A DNA stretch of 64,000 bases from Pterobdella sp. o SKG-2022 (taxonomy: Eukaryota; Annelida; Clitellata; Hirudinida; Piscicolidae): NCBI GenBank assembly GCA_964035795.1, contig OZ038325.1, positions 1-64,000 of the forward strand, given 5' to 3'. The position numbers and the translations under genes are program-made. Under the pieces are notes generated by a model that made no database searches, was not told where the DNA came from, and was given only the letters and a program-made list of their open reading frames with translations. Below, piece by piece: positions 15,386-35,870 of this stretch (position 1 is its first letter; each line of letters begins with the position of its first letter).

Positions 15386-17921
15386 CTAGTTTGAACTTTG
15401 CGCACCGAATGAATGATGATTTTGATCAATACATTCATTTGATTGGTCAATATTTCGAGATGAATAAGATGGTTGGGATTGATCAAGAGTTGGATGGGCG
15501 TTGCAAGATTGCTTGTTTGAGGGTTGAGCAGTGGGCAGATTTGATTGGTTGGTAGGTCGATATGAAGGGTCCGAAGCTGATCTCATCAACTGTATAAGAC
15601 ACCCAACTGCCCCAAAATACCCCTGCATCAAACAAATAAAATACACTTATTGTACCTGTGTGAACAAAAAAACAAACACACACACTTCATGACGGAGGAA
15701 AAGTGCCTTCATGGTGGAGTGCGACCAGAAGTCCATGGCATAAGATAGCAGTCTCATTGAGAGAGCATTCCTTCTCAGAAAATTACCCACAAAGACAACT
15801 CGATCAATTTTCTGCAAAGAAGTTTAGCATTTTGAAGCATCACTTCATTAATGACACAGACACACACACACACACACACCTCATTAATGGCACACATGCG
15901 AGCAATGGAGCCGATATTATTTGTGATGGAAACTAAAGTGGCTCGAGCCAAATCTGATGACGTCACTTTCTCTCTATTTTCCCTACTCGTCATGTTGCAA
16001 AAGCTGTGTGTGAGTGATGTATGTGTGTGCGTGATGAATGTGTGTGAGTGATGTGTGCACAGGAGGAAAAGACCTGCTGGCGACAATATTGCCCGGCAAC
16101 TGGAACCTCTCGTAATCTCCCCCATATATGTCCCTCACAAACTTGTCCACCGCTGTGTGTTTCATCAAGCACCTTATCCTAAGTATTACCATACGAATTG
16201 ACCTACTTATCAGACTGTATTTTCATTGGATGACCTACTTGCAAGCCTTATTTCTACAAGATGACCTACTTGTATTATTTTCATTGAATGAGATACAAGC
16301 CTTATTTTCACAGAATGACCTACTTACATGTATTATCTCCTTCAGAAGCAAGTTGGATGGCTTCTTCAAACGTCTCACATCCCGTTAGCAAACAACAAAG
16401 ACCCAAAAAAGTGCCTCCTCCCAAACTGTCGAATGTATGTACAATGCATTGTGTAGTGAGGTAGTGTGTTTAAATGAGCACAACATGCCTGGATCCACAA
16501 ACTCTCTTATACTCAGCAGGTGATCTGACCACCAGCATGCTGACTCCTGAGCCTGGCATGTGGAGATGGTGAAGTTGTGTGTGTGGCAAGATGACTGAGA
16601 AGTAGAAAAATGAACAGAGTTGCACAAGCTGAAAAATATGAGCATATATGGAAATTATTTTCACAGACATGATGATGATAGAAGAATATTGGATGGAGTG
16701 CACACAGACATGATGATAATAGAAGAATATTGGATGGAAAGTAAACACAGACATGATGATGATAGAACAATACTGAATGAAGAGTGCACACTGACCAATG
16801 TTGACAACCATATAAGGGTAAGGATTGCTGAAGTCAAAAGAACTTATTGTAAAGTTATCATCGAGGGCATTCTTGTAATAGTAACACTCAGAGTGTGGGT
16901 TTTGTTTGTATGTGAAGTGGATTCCTTGAATGAGACAATCTAATTCATCAAACTTGTACAAATTCAAGTTCACTTCCTGTGATGGTGTTGTGTGCTGGCA
17001 TGTGAGGGTGTAGCATCTCGTGGTCAGATTTATAAGATTCATATTCTTGATGTTGTTTGTTTATGATGGTTCATGAAAGCATGGAAATCAAATTTACATT
17101 ATAAATATTTTTTTTTAAAATTAAAAATAAACTTTAATTGACAACCTTCTTGAATTCTGATTCAAACTTGTAAGCTCCTCCTCCAGTAGCATAAATACCT
17201 GTTGCTAATGATCTTAAATTCTTTTGTCGAACAAGAGATAAAAATGCTTTCATGTCTGCAGTTGGAAAACGAATGAAATGGAAAAGCCCCTGCCTTCCCC
17301 CAAAACTCATCACCAGCATCTCCAAGTGCTCATCCCTCACTCCAGACTTGCCATACGCTACTCTCCCAACCAGGTATTTGTGGATTCGTCTGAGCACTGC
17401 TCCTGGAGATTCATCCCCATAATCATCTTCTGAAATTACTCTCATCCTTTTTGTTTTTTTTCCACTATCTCCTTCTTTTTTGGTATCTTTTGTGTTGTTG
17501 ACAAAGTGGGCATCACCATTTTGATGGGATGTTTGAAGAGTTTCATCGAGAGGCTCAAAATACACAAGTTTTGTTAATGTACCTCCGATATCAATGCCAA
17601 ACCAGGGCATGGCTGTGGGGGGATTAATCCTACAATACATTAAGTCAAATGAAAATTTTCAAATGCATTCAGTGCTATAAATTTAAATTTTTCTCGCCAC
17701 CTGTGACATTAATGAACTTTGATCCAAATAACTGACATATTTAATAAGTTTGAAACATAACTTTTGAAAAACGAAAAATTAATTTTTTTACAACTACTGT
17801 GATAAAAGAACATACGAGGTACTCCGTATTTTCCACTTATTATTAGGTTGGTTGGTGACCCGTTTTGTGATTTTTCTCTTGCATCCGATGGCAACAGATG
17901 TGAATCATTTTTTTCAGCCAT
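15386..17921 (-). CDS. PANK: Pantothenate kinase (animal PANK type)
   Basis: Phosphorylates pantothenate, the first and rate-limiting step of coenzyme A synthesis. Minus-strand exons 17816-17921, 17146-17612, 16796-16976, 16489-16552, 16328-16425, 16074-16152, 15880-16003, 15686-15811, 15386-15622 are phase-consistent and give about 493 residues. Motifs: [17 protein letters not shown] (ATP-binding loop), [68 protein letters not shown] and GYFGAVG near the end. Exon 2 has an inserted Lys/Asp-rich loop after the first motif. The C terminus runs about 60 residues past the usual end as a Ser/Gln/Asn-rich tail. The intron after exon 4 appears to be GC-AG. The start is about 340 bp from that of the divergent erlin gene. 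Which vertebrate paralog (PANK1/2/3) it matches is not resolved. Confidence 0.94.
16175..16330. repeat. Intronic repeat containing copies of a splice donor, PANK intron 5
   Basis: Four copies of a unit around TGACCTACTT followed by T/A-rich sequence and TTATTTTCA. The copy nearest exon 5 overlaps that exon's own splice donor (GTAAGTAGGTCA on the coding strand); the others repeat AAGTAGGTCA inside the intron. Confidence 0.7.
16665..16795. repeat. Tandem repeat (3 x about 42 bp) in PANK intron 3
   Basis: Three copies of a unit starting GACATGATGATGATAGAAGA and ending with a GTGCACACA-like motif. The last copy ends next to the splice donor of exon 3 (CACTGAC/CAATG on the plus strand at 16791-16796). 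Confidence 0.75.
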
Positions 17922-18262
17922 CAGATAAAACTGAATTTTTGGAAAATTTTTAGATAAGTTTATGAAAGCAATTTACAATTGACATTTCGCATGGTTCGAT
18001 ATGTAGTGCGACGGAGTAAATATGAATTTGAGGTAAAATGAATAAATTTCTCTTCATTAAATTGAGTTTTCATATTTAGTTTAAATGCAAAAAGCTGAAA
18101 AATGCCTTTTTCAATGTACAACAAAATAATTTTACAAATAAAGATTATCAGTCTACTTAATCTTTGTTCTAAAATATTTAAAAATAATTCAACTTTGAGT
18201 AAATAAAAAATAAAAACTTTAGGAATATTTTTTCCTCTTTTTCCTGGCTCTTTAAAACTAAA
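17922..18262. promoter_or_regulatory. Shared head-to-head promoter region, PANK and ERLIN
   Basis: Only 341 bp separate the two start codons, which point away from each other. The interval is AT-rich and carries no visible CpG island. It is most simply read as a compact bidirectional promoter containing both 5' UTRs. Confidence 0.55.
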
Positions 18263-20254
18263 ATGCCCACTCAAGTTTCGATAAGCTCATCTTTCATACC
18301 ATTTCTGGCTGTAGCTATTCTCGTTCTCGCAGTAATTTCCCCTAAATTTGTACACGATATTAAAGAAGGTACTCATTATTTTGAACATCATTATTTCAAT
18401 ATTGGCTCATGTAATTTTTTTACCTTCAGGTCATGTTGGTGTTTATTACAGGGTGAGTGTCAGAAAGACTTTCAAATGATTAATCTATAAAATCACTTTA
18501 ATTGTAATTTTGTCTAATGAGATAAACTTAAAAAAACGTCAAATTGGAGTTGATGAATATATTTAGGGAGGAGCATTGTTGTCGCAGACCAGCTCTCCAG
18601 GATACCATCTGATGATCCCAGGCCTCACTTCAGTCAAATCTGTGCAGGTGTCCACTTTAAGTTTTTTTTAAATTATAATTTTCTGCTGATCTAGCACTTA
18701 TCAAACTTTCTAATTATTCATTTAAACTTTTAAAATATTGGATTTCTTCAGATCACTCTCCAAACTGATGAAGTGAAAAATGTACCTTGTGGAACTAGGT
18801 ATATTACTAATAAAAATAGGAAATAATTTTAATATACAAATGCATGTTTGCAGTGGGGGAGTGATGATTTATTTTGACAGAATTGAAGTTGTCAACTCTT
18901 TAAGCCCACATGCAGGTGGCCCATTTTTGTCATTCTGTGTTAATCTAATTTTTTTGTTGTTATGTGCTGATTTCATTTTGTTTCTAAATGAACTGACCTC
19001 ATTTCTATGTAGCTGTCTTTTAGCATCTTTTTGATTGTTATGTGAATTGTTCAATAAATGCTTATTGCACATTGTGATTCAGTTCATGACATAGTAAAGA
19101 ATTACACTGTGGACTATGACAAGACCCTCATATACAACAAGATCCATCATGAACTCAATCAGTTCTGTAGTGTACATAATCTGCAAGAAGTTTACATTGA
19201 CCTCTTCGGTGGGTGATGTGAATGTGGGGGGAGGGGAGAAACAAGGATGTGTGGAGGGGAGATGGATAGGTGGTGGGTGTCTTGACATTCTCCATTTTTC
19301 ATGTAACTTCAATAAACACAGACCAAATAGATGAGAATCTAAGGAATGCACTGCAAGCCGATCTCAATCAATTGGCCCCAGGACTCATTGTACAAGCTGT
19401 GCGAGTTACTAAGCCCAAAATTCCTGAGCAGATTAAACAAAACTATGAGGCCATGTGTGTGTCTCTGTTCTGTTATGTGTGTCTGTGTTTTATTATGTGT
19501 GTGTGTGTGTCTATTTTTTATTATGTGTGCCTTTGGGTTTTTGTTCGTATATAGTTCAAAATACGTTTTAAAGGGAGTCAGAGAAGACAAAGTTATTGAT
19601 TTATATGGAGAGGCAGAAAGTGGTGGAAAAAGAGGCGGAGACTGAAAGAAAAAAAGCTGTGATTGGTTAGCATAAATATTTCAGTATTTATTTGCCTATA
19701 TAGTATTTTTGAAAATATTTCAAAATAATATTTTTTAAATTCATGCAATGTTCCTGTTGCTTATATGGGTTCCAGTGGTGTTTTTTCAAGTATTATAAAT
19801 TTGGGCTGCAGAGGCAGAAAAAGTTGCTCAAGTTTCGAAAATTAAATGGCAGCAGAAGCTGATGGAGAAGGAGTCTGAAAAGAAAATGTTTGAAATTGAA
19901 GGTGGGTCTCAAACTTTCTACTCCAGTTCATGCTTCCATTAACTTCCACCACCAACCCAGACCAAATCCATTTGAATAGAGAAAAGTCGAAGGCCGAAGC
20001 TGAAATGTATAAAACAAAGCTAACAGCACAAGCTAACCAGGTAGTTACAAGAAACGTATGCTTCAATATTCACTAATCGCATCACACACACACACAAACA
20101 CAATGACATTAAACCACAGATATTGTTGACACCTGAGTATTTGGAACTGAAGAGACATGAGGCCCTCTTGGCCAACAACAAAATCTATTTTGGTTCTAAC
20201 ATTCCCAATGTCCTCATAGATCTGCCTTCAAGCACCCAAAAGAACCAGCCATAA
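18263..20254 (+). CDS. ERLIN: Erlin (SPFH/prohibitin-domain ER lipid-raft protein)
   Basis: ER membrane scaffold that binds activated IP3 receptors and other ERAD clients and recruits RNF170; also linked to sterol regulation. Exons 18263-18368, 18430-18452, 18567-18647, 18752-18798, 18854-18915, 19083-19208, 19322-19454, 19574-19665, 19812-19901, 19961-20040, 20120-20254 are phase-consistent and give 324 residues. There is an N-terminal signal-anchor helix ([12 protein letters not shown]), then the SPFH domain ([58 protein letters not shown]). A helical part rich in Lys and Glu ([21 protein letters not shown]) follows, ending LTPEYLEL and IYFGSNIPN. An AATAAA lies at 20401-20406. The single invertebrate copy is probably ancestral to ERLIN1 and ERLIN2. 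Confidence 0.96.
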
Positions 20255-21448
20255 TCTTATATTTCTCTCTATTCTTTTTTTTAATTTTGTGTTTATTTGG
20301 CATAATTGTACCACAATTAATATTTTTTTTCACTTTTATCTCTGACTCAAAACAAATGTATTAATTTCAAGTGACGATTCCTTATTTATATTGTTAATTC
20401 AATAAAATACAATCTCCAAATGAAGTGCTTCAAAATTAAATTCCATCTTTGCAGATCCACCATTATTAGAGCCACCATCATCATTAGCGGAGCCACCATT
20501 ATTATTCAATTATATTGGTTTTCTTGTGTGTTAATGATTAAATGAAAAAGGGTGGCTCGATGAAAGATGTGTTGTCGGATGCACGCCACAACAACCTTAT
20601 ACTTTATTATTTTTTGTTGCTATATTTATTGTCTTCTCATAATCTTCAATTTATGTGCCGCTTTAAAGATAGATTTTGCAAGCAATTGAGAAATATTAAA
20701 TGTAGCAAATCAAAAATACTAATATCTACTACAAAAAGGTAAACGAGTGATAGAAACCTTATTTAAAGATGGCGTACTAGAAATTATTGGAATTCCCTTG
20801 ATTCATAAACAGCACAATATACGCTTAGCCTGTAACAACTGTGCACGTTTGTACATATATTAACTGCAGAATCGCTGTGGTGTTTTGGTTCTTTATGCTT
20901 AACGATTTGAGAAACAATTGAACGAGTTAAACGATCGGTGGTTGATAAAGTGTTGCAAGATTTTCAAAAAGGCTACGTCAAGTGCTTGCTGCTCTTGTGA
21001 TGATGAGGGTGAGTGTGTTTGCGTGGCTGATAAATATCAAAAAATGCTTTTAACCAAAATTCAACCAAGTTTTAAATTAGTTAGGCATTCATTAGAAACC
21101 AATGTTCAAGTCTTTGATGTGTAAATAGCTGTAAGAAAAGTTGAATTATTAAGCATAGATTTATTAAAAACTAGATAGCTTAAAACATAAAGGAATAGCT
21201 ATATATATATAATAATAAGAATTTGATAATGAAATAATTCATCACAGAGTATGCAGTATTGATCTGATGAATATGCAAACTGAAATGTACCCATTAAACA
21301 AAATGATAATGACAACAAGATAAGAATAATTATAAACTCCACACAGTAATAATGGAGAAATATCAAAATTAAAAAAAACACTCGTGTAACAAACACAGTT
21401 ATTATAGTAAATAAGACCACAAATTGTGACAAAAGAGAGCTCGTTATT
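20255..21448. other. Intergenic region ERLIN to neuregulin-like gene
   Basis: Holds the erlin 3' UTR (AATAAA at 20401) and a small GAGCCACCATTATT-type repeat near 20455-20510. Open frames at 20542-20742 and 20918-21124 show no domain, and I do not support them as genes. Additional 5' exons of the downstream gene could be here but cannot be identified. Confidence 0.4.
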
Positions 21449-28940
<7,492 letters not shown>

Positions 28941-29403
28941 GTCGAGTGGTGGTAGGGTGTCTGTTTTGTGGAGACTTTTATGTACAATTAATTAAAAATA
29001 TAGCTTGGTAGGATGATTCGCTTAACTTAAGTTATTCTGTCGCTAGTTTTTATTCGATGTGTGTGTTTCGTCATGCAAAAGTTTCTTAGTTGACTGTATA
29101 ATAACAATTATCTTAACTATTTTTTGGTGAATATCTATTGAAGGGCTAGTGTGACAGAGTCAATTGAAGGTCATAAACCCCAAAGAACAAAGAAACGTTG
29201 CTATTTTTAAATAAATTTGTTGTTTTTTTATTCTTTGCGTCAAATCAAAACATCCTTGCAAACATCAAGAAAAATAATTTTGAAAGTATAAATTTCATGG
29301 AAATCCCAAAAATTATTGAAAAATGCCAATTTTTGCATCAAATCCTTCTAAAACATGAGTCCTACCGTGTGATTTCCTTCGATGGCTGACTCCCTACATT
29401 GAA

Positions 29404-32171
29404 ATGCAACCTTTACAAAACACCACCCCACAAATGTACATGCCTATTATAAAAGCAAATCAACACAACAACGACCAACACAACAACAACAACCAACATA
29501 ACAATGAAAGAACATCTTTAGAAACAGAACGACCAACGAAAAAAGAGTCCAAAAGTAGCACACCCACCACCATAACCAACACATTCTCTTCGTCGCAGAA
29601 CCACAAAACATTCTTCTCTCAAGAAGACACGCAGCAAAGCAGCGAACAACAATCACTGCTGAAGATTTCCAATCACAACAATGAGAGAACATCTTTGGAA
29701 ACAGAACGATCAAGAAATAGACAACCCAAAAGCAGCACACCCACCACCATAACCAATACATTCTCTTCGTCACAGCATCCAAAAAAATTCCGTTCTCAAA
29801 AGGACACGCAGCAAAGCAGTGAGCAATCCCTACACAAGACATTCAAATCCAACCAAAAATCCAACCAAGTTTGTTCAACTTGTTTGTTTCACCCTTTGGA
29901 GAATAAATACTCCATTCAAAAACCACCACACACCTCCATCACACACAACACCACATCTCCATCAAGCACAACACCACACACCTCCATCAAGCACAACACC
30001 ACACACCTCCATCACACACAACACCACACACCTCCATCAAGCACAACACCACACACCTCCATCAAGCACAACACCACACACCTCCATCACACACAACACC
30101 ACACACCTCCATCAAGCACAACACCACACACCTCCATCACACACAACATCACACACCTCCATCACACACAACATCACACCTCCATCACACACAACACCAC
30201 ACACCTCCATCACACATAACACCACACACCTCCATCAAGCACAACCTCACACACCTCCATCATACACAACACCACACCTCCATCACACACATCACCACAC
30301 ATCTCCATCACACATAACACCACACACACACACCAGCCATTAGAAGCCTACAATTCTCCTCGTGTGGTCGACAAAAAGTCACTGATCAGGCTAAACCACA
30401 CTTACACCGATAGCAGTATCTTCATTATTTCCAAAAATAAAAAAACTGAATGTGACTGCGCTTCTAATGATGATGATGATGACAATGCTGAAGTTTACGA
30501 TGATGACGATGATGATGAGGAGGAGGACGAAGACGAAGAAGAGGCCTACTTTGATGAAGATGATGAAGAAGAAGAAGAAGACGATGATGACTTAAAGATG
30601 GGCGATAATGATGATGATCAAGTGGCTCAAAACGACATTTATGTACAAAACCCTAGCAACCTTCTAAGCTTTAAACAGTGAGTCATTGTCACGTGATACT
30701 ATTTTAAAATACCGAAAATAAGTGTGACGAATGATGCTCGGATGGAGGCATTTAGTGATGGTTATAATGATGATAATATGATTTGAAGAGAATCTCAAAA
30801 AGGAGATCAAGGCACTTCCAACTCATACGTCTCATCCACGCAGTCCAACTCGCCTTCATTTAGGTTCACTTTTAGTCTTGAAATGAATTAACACTAATTC
30901 CACTTTTAAATTTAATAGAACGTTGAAAGAAGTGGCTCCAAAAGAGAAAAAAAAAAAATTGAAAAGCCCTGACATGTGCCTCTGTTACATTTGCAGTCGC
31001 AGGTACGCCGCCATCTTTGATTTCTCTCGTGATTCAAAATTATGCACTTTTTTAACAGATACACTCCGGCGTCACTGCCATTCCATGAAAAAACATGTTT
31101 GCAATTATGGAAACAGATGAATGAAAAGCTACCAGTCGACAGACAAAGACCTCAGCCTCGAAAGCCATCAATTTTGGCCCTCAATCAAGTCAAAAACCTA
31201 TCCAAGTTGGTCTTGTTTGTTATATGAGTGGAATGACGGTGTGTGACACGAATGATGACAGGAAACAGGTGTTGAAGTTGCAGTGGGAGGCTTCAATGCG
31301 GAACAGGGTGATGTGCAAATATTGTGGCAAGCGGTTTTGCCCCTTTAAAATTGACGATCATGAGATGGTGTGCAAAAAGGTGGGTGAAATTGTTGGACCA
31401 CGTAGCATGATAATTTATTGCGAACCAACAAACCAGATTGATCGCAAAGAAAACTTGTACTTGGAGCTAGAAAAGTTGCAACAGAGAAGAGAAATTTTTG
31501 ACAAATTCACTCTGAAATCTTCGGCGGGAATGCATTTGATTGAGAAGAAAAACCGCAAACCCCTGCTGCATGGAGGATCCAACCAATACTTGGCTGTCTT
31601 CCACCGCAAAAAGAAAAAGAAGAAAAAGATAAATAAACAGGCAGGTAAACGGGAAGAAGATCCGGAAGTATGGAAAAAGGTTCTAGAATGGCAAGAAAAG
31701 TCGATGGCGAATGAGAGTAAAAAAGAATTCTCTTGGAAGAACTTATGCGAGCATGGTAACTCTTTCGATCAGTTCAGTGATGCTAAAACGGAAGTTCCAA
31801 AAATGCCTACAGCACCTACCCAACAACACTCGGTCATCTCGACCATCCAAACAACTTCACCACATAACTCTCAAGCTACCAGAACATCTCTGCCAGACAA
31901 ACATCTTCCCATCGAATCCCGTCCTCTCTCACAACCCACCTCGTCCAATACCACCTTCAACAAAGTACCTTCTCCCCCAAAAGAAGTGCTTGAATGTGCA
32001 GGTGACACAAACGAACAGACGAATGTCAAAGTGGAGGACAATGATGAAACCTACAAGAAGTTGTACCCCCCGACAAGAAGCCAGAAGGACGCAGCCACAG
32101 ATCCCAAGGTGTCAGGCAAGATGACCTGGGCGGACTTTAACTGGAAGTTCATCAGAGACACCAAGATTTGA
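29404..32171 (+). CDS. C2HC zinc-finger protein (ZC2HC1/ZNF474 type)
   Basis: Exons 29404-29868, 30337-30677, 30919-31002, 31059-31188, 31269-32171 are phase-consistent and give about 640 residues. Two C2HC fingers are clear: CLCYICSRRYTPASLPFHEKTC, continuing into a LPVDRQRPQPRKP-like tail, and CKYCGKRFCPFKIDDHEMVC. This pair and the PxPRKP linker are the signature of the ZC2HC1/ZNF474 group, whose function is poorly known. N-terminal to the fingers lie a Ser/Thr/Gln region holding a tandem duplication of about 55 residues, then a very acidic Asp/Glu stretch near 30460-30620. The C-terminal half is Lys-rich with a KKKKKKK run and ends MTWADFNWKFIRD. The first exon and its Met are the least certain part. 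AATAAA near 32340. Confidence 0.8.
29930..30336. repeat. CTCCATCACACACAACACCA minisatellite
   Basis: About 25-bp tandem units rich in CCA/CACA. They are open in two frames, but are best read as the intron between the first two zinc-finger exons: donor CAA/GTTTGT at 29868, acceptor CACCAG at 30331-30336. Confidence 0.8.
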
Positions 32172-32409
32172 CCTGTGACCTCATCACCTTCCTTTGACGC
32201 TCGCTGCCAACACCAAATCACCAGACTTACCCGCAACAAAGCTATCAAAACTTCTAAATCTACAAATATTTTGTTCCGAAAGCATGCTAGTTAACTGATG
32301 ATGATGATGGTGGTGATGATGATATAAATTACCTCTTGAAATAAACGTGGCAATCTCATAAATAATAATCAATACAAATGCAGAATCGAATTTTCTACAC
32401 ACTATTCTC

Positions 32410-35400
32410 ACACACACACACACCCACACCACACACACACACACTTCTTGTTCTACTGCATTTGTCCACCATCAGGCAGGTGCAGAGAATGGTTGCCATT
32501 TCTTGTTGTTGTTGCGCATTTTTTCTGGTGGTTTTGAAAACCCTGTCGCTTGAAATTTCTACCACAACTTTGGTATAAGATTGTTAATGTTGCTTGTTGT
32601 GAGGGTTTCTGTCTGATGTGGTTTGCAAGACCAGCTTTGTTAACTGCAATTTTGTTGCAACCAGAAAAAGAGCATACCAAACCCTTTAATACCCCATTAT
32701 TTATGTTCACCTCACCACATATGTTATTAGTATTGTTATATTGTACATTCAGCTCTTTATTTCGATCTTTCATATCTTTTTCTGATTGTTCTTTATTCTG
32801 GTTGAGATCGATTATGAGGGTATTTATGCTTTTCCGCCATTCGATTCTGTTCTTCGCTTTGCTACGCCAACTAGACACCAAACCAATAGCTTTCAAATCA
32901 TTATTTACCACATCATACCACCTATGTTTTTGACCACCTTGACTTCTTTTACCACCACATATTTTACTGACCAATAATTTTTTGGGCCACCGGGAATCTG
33001 CCATTCTTTCAATATGACCTAGCCATTTGAGTTTTTTCAGTTGAAGGATTGAATCTACGCGTTCAATGTCACCTCTTCTTCTTATTTCGGTGTTTCTTAA
33101 CATGTCTCTCATAGAGATTTCACATATAGATCAAACACACTTATTAACAAAAGACTGCAATCTTTGAACGTGGTTGCTCAAAGGAGCCCAAGTCTCACAA
33201 CCGTAAAGCAGGATAGGCATTGTAATGGATTTGAAAAGCCTCATCTTCGTTTTCCTTTTTAACTTTTTTTGATACCATATGAGCCTTCTAATACTTCTGA
33301 AAGCAATCGATGCTTTACAGATACGAGTATCAATCTCTTCATCTATGGAACAGTCGTTTCGAAGTATACTGCCCAGATATTGATATTGCTCAACTTCCTC
33401 AAAACCACCGTCAATTTGATGTACCGACCTGTTGTCAAGATGAGTGTTTGTATTATCAGCTTCAGGCCACACAGCCATTATCTTAGATTTTTGAGTATTG
33501 ATCTTCAAGCCGTAACGGGTAAATTCTTCACTGAGCGATTGAATAAGAGAATTCAATACACTTCGATCGTTGCTCAATAATACCACATCATCTGCGTACA
33601 TGAGGATTTGAACCTTATCATTCATGTTGAAATTATAACGGCTGTTGCTTAGCAGAGGAGGGTCAAGGTTGTATTGAATATGGACTCCGGCATCAGGATG
33701 TTTCATCATGGCAGTCTTTATGATAACATCTAAAAATAAGTTAAACAGAGTTGGAGCCAGTACATCACCCTGCTTTACACCTGATTCAACCTTGTATTCT
33801 TCAGACAACTGACCTTCAAACCGTACCACCCTATATGTTTTCTTATATAAGGCTTCTATTATACTCACGAACTTTTCAGGAAAGTTGTAGACACGACGTA
33901 ACACAGCCCAAAGTTTCTGTTAACTAAGTCGTACGCTTTACAGAGATCAATGAAGCACAAATAAACCGGTACGTTGAACTCCTTGGCCCGTTGCATCAAT
34001 ATTTTCGTAGAAAATAATTGATCACAACAACCTCTCTTGGCACGAAACCCACTGGGACTCGCATAGTTGCTCTTCAACATAATGTTTCATTCTGTTCAGC
34101 ATCGCTCTTGCGAATACTTTGTAGGCTGAACATAAAAGTGAGATGCCAAGGAAGTTATCGCACTCCAACCTGCTACCTTTCTTGAAGATGGGAACAGTTA
34201 TTTGTTTGGTCCAGTCTGAAGGAACCTTTTCTTCGACCCATATTTGATCTGCAATCAATTTCAACTATTTAACAGTCTCATCAGCACCTAGTAGCAGTAG
34301 CTCTGTACTGATTCCATCAATTCCAGTCGAGCTATTTTTTTTTTAAACTGTCTGAGTGCGACACACAATTCTTCGTTTGTCAGAGGCTCAGTCATTGGAT
34401 ACAGAGAGCTATCAGATAAAGGGAAACATTGAGGGAAATGTGAAAGAGCAGAATGATTGACCAGGGTATTGATGTTTGTGACCTCTTTAAAGTGTTCACA
34501 CCATCTCTTTAGTTTGCTTTTTGTTGTACCGTTTTTGGCTAAGATCTTCAAGCCTCTATAACCTCTTGATTTGGTTAAAGACTTCAAATTTTTTATTAAA
34601 GAGCCACCTTTATCTTGTTTCAAACTCATTTCATAATCATCTTCTGCCTCTTTATTTTTTTGTTCCCACCATGAATTCAGAGCAAGTTTACATGCTTTTT
34701 TGCATTTTTTCTTTATTATCACATATTGGGACTTGAGAAATAATGGAACTGATTGATTTTTTTGTTTATGTTGCATAATTTTTTGGTAAACATCAGCTTT
34801 TTCAATTGTCAGCTGCCGAATTTCTTCAGTTACCCAATCTTTTTCATATTTTGTGTGTTTGGTTGGCAAAACTTTTTTTGCAGATGTTAAACTTTCTTTG
34901 AAAACTTTCCATAGCTCATCAATATTTTTTGGGCCACCAGGCATTGCTAACTGGTTTTTGAAATTGTTTATTATGTTTTCGTCGAGTTCTCGGGGATTTT
35001 CAATGTATTGCTTGTGACTATTGTTGCGAAAATGTTGCTTATGACATAATGATTTGAAAAATTTGAATTTTGCAATAACAGGAAAGTGATCAGAAATATG
35101 AAGAGTTTTTCTGAACACTTTGGTGTCCAAGATGCAGGATCGGTATTCAGCATTGATGAGTATGTACTTAAGGACATGTCCTTCATTTTTCTGACCAGGA
35201 TGGTGCCATGTATACTGATGTATCTTCTTATGAGGGAACAAAGTGTTGGTGATTGCCAAGTTGTTATAGTTGCAAAAATCCACCAGTCTTCTGCCGTTGT
35301 TATTTCTCACACCTGGATTAGGCTTCCCATGTAGAGATGACCGACTAGTTGGCTGACCCACTCGTGCATTGAAATCACCTGCTACTATGATGACATCCTT

Positions 35401-35870
35401 TTTACAAATGCTCTCAATAGTAGATTGCAGTGTTTCATAAAATTTGTCACTGTTTTCTGACTCATCAACCTCTGGAGGAGCATATGCGGCTGATACGGCA
35501 ATAAGACTGATACCAAAACCACCTATTTTCACTCTTACTTGCAATAACCTTTCGTTTATAAGGCGAAAAACATCATTTTTTTTCCACGCCTCTTTGAATT
35601 CATTCCTCAAGATAACACCAGTACCTCTTTGGTTGTCACTTTGTTTCACATCCATACCTGAATACACCACGACTGCATCATCTACATCTAACACACCTGA
35701 ACCCACCCATTGAACTTCAGCCAGCGCCATGACAGACATGCGTTTCATCTTCATTGTTTCAATAACGTTCAAAAGTTTGATGTTGAATTCAGTGGAGTTA
35801 CCCAGACTTTTTACGTTCCAACAGCCAATATTGTAGAAAACCATTCTGTTCTAAGGATAAAAATTGGTGT
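32410..35870 (-). mobile_element. APE-type non-LTR retrotransposon (LINE), near full length, frameshifted
   Basis: Read on the minus strand, a 518-codon frame (35844-34288) encodes an AP-endonuclease domain: GCWNVKSLGN, LAEVQWVG, AGDFNARVG and ISDHFPVIAKF. Reverse transcriptase follows in broken frames: WTKQITVPIFKKGS at 34264-34022, then a FIDLCKAYDLV block, then 33904-33131 with GVKQGDVLAPTLFN and the catalytic MYADDVVLL. The C-terminal part (33112-32453) has the WLGHIERM motif and Cys/His fingers (GCNKIAVNKAGLANH, CGRNFKRQGFQNHQKKC). At least three frame breaks mean it is probably dead. The 3' end abuts a CA/TG microsatellite at 32408-32445. Proteins of this kind are often mislabelled craniofacial development protein 2-like; the clade is not certain. 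Confidence 0.9.

Noticed and set aside
29819..30343. Pro/His/Thr-rich 174-codon frame
   Set aside because: Minisatellite translation; splice sites on both sides make it an intron.
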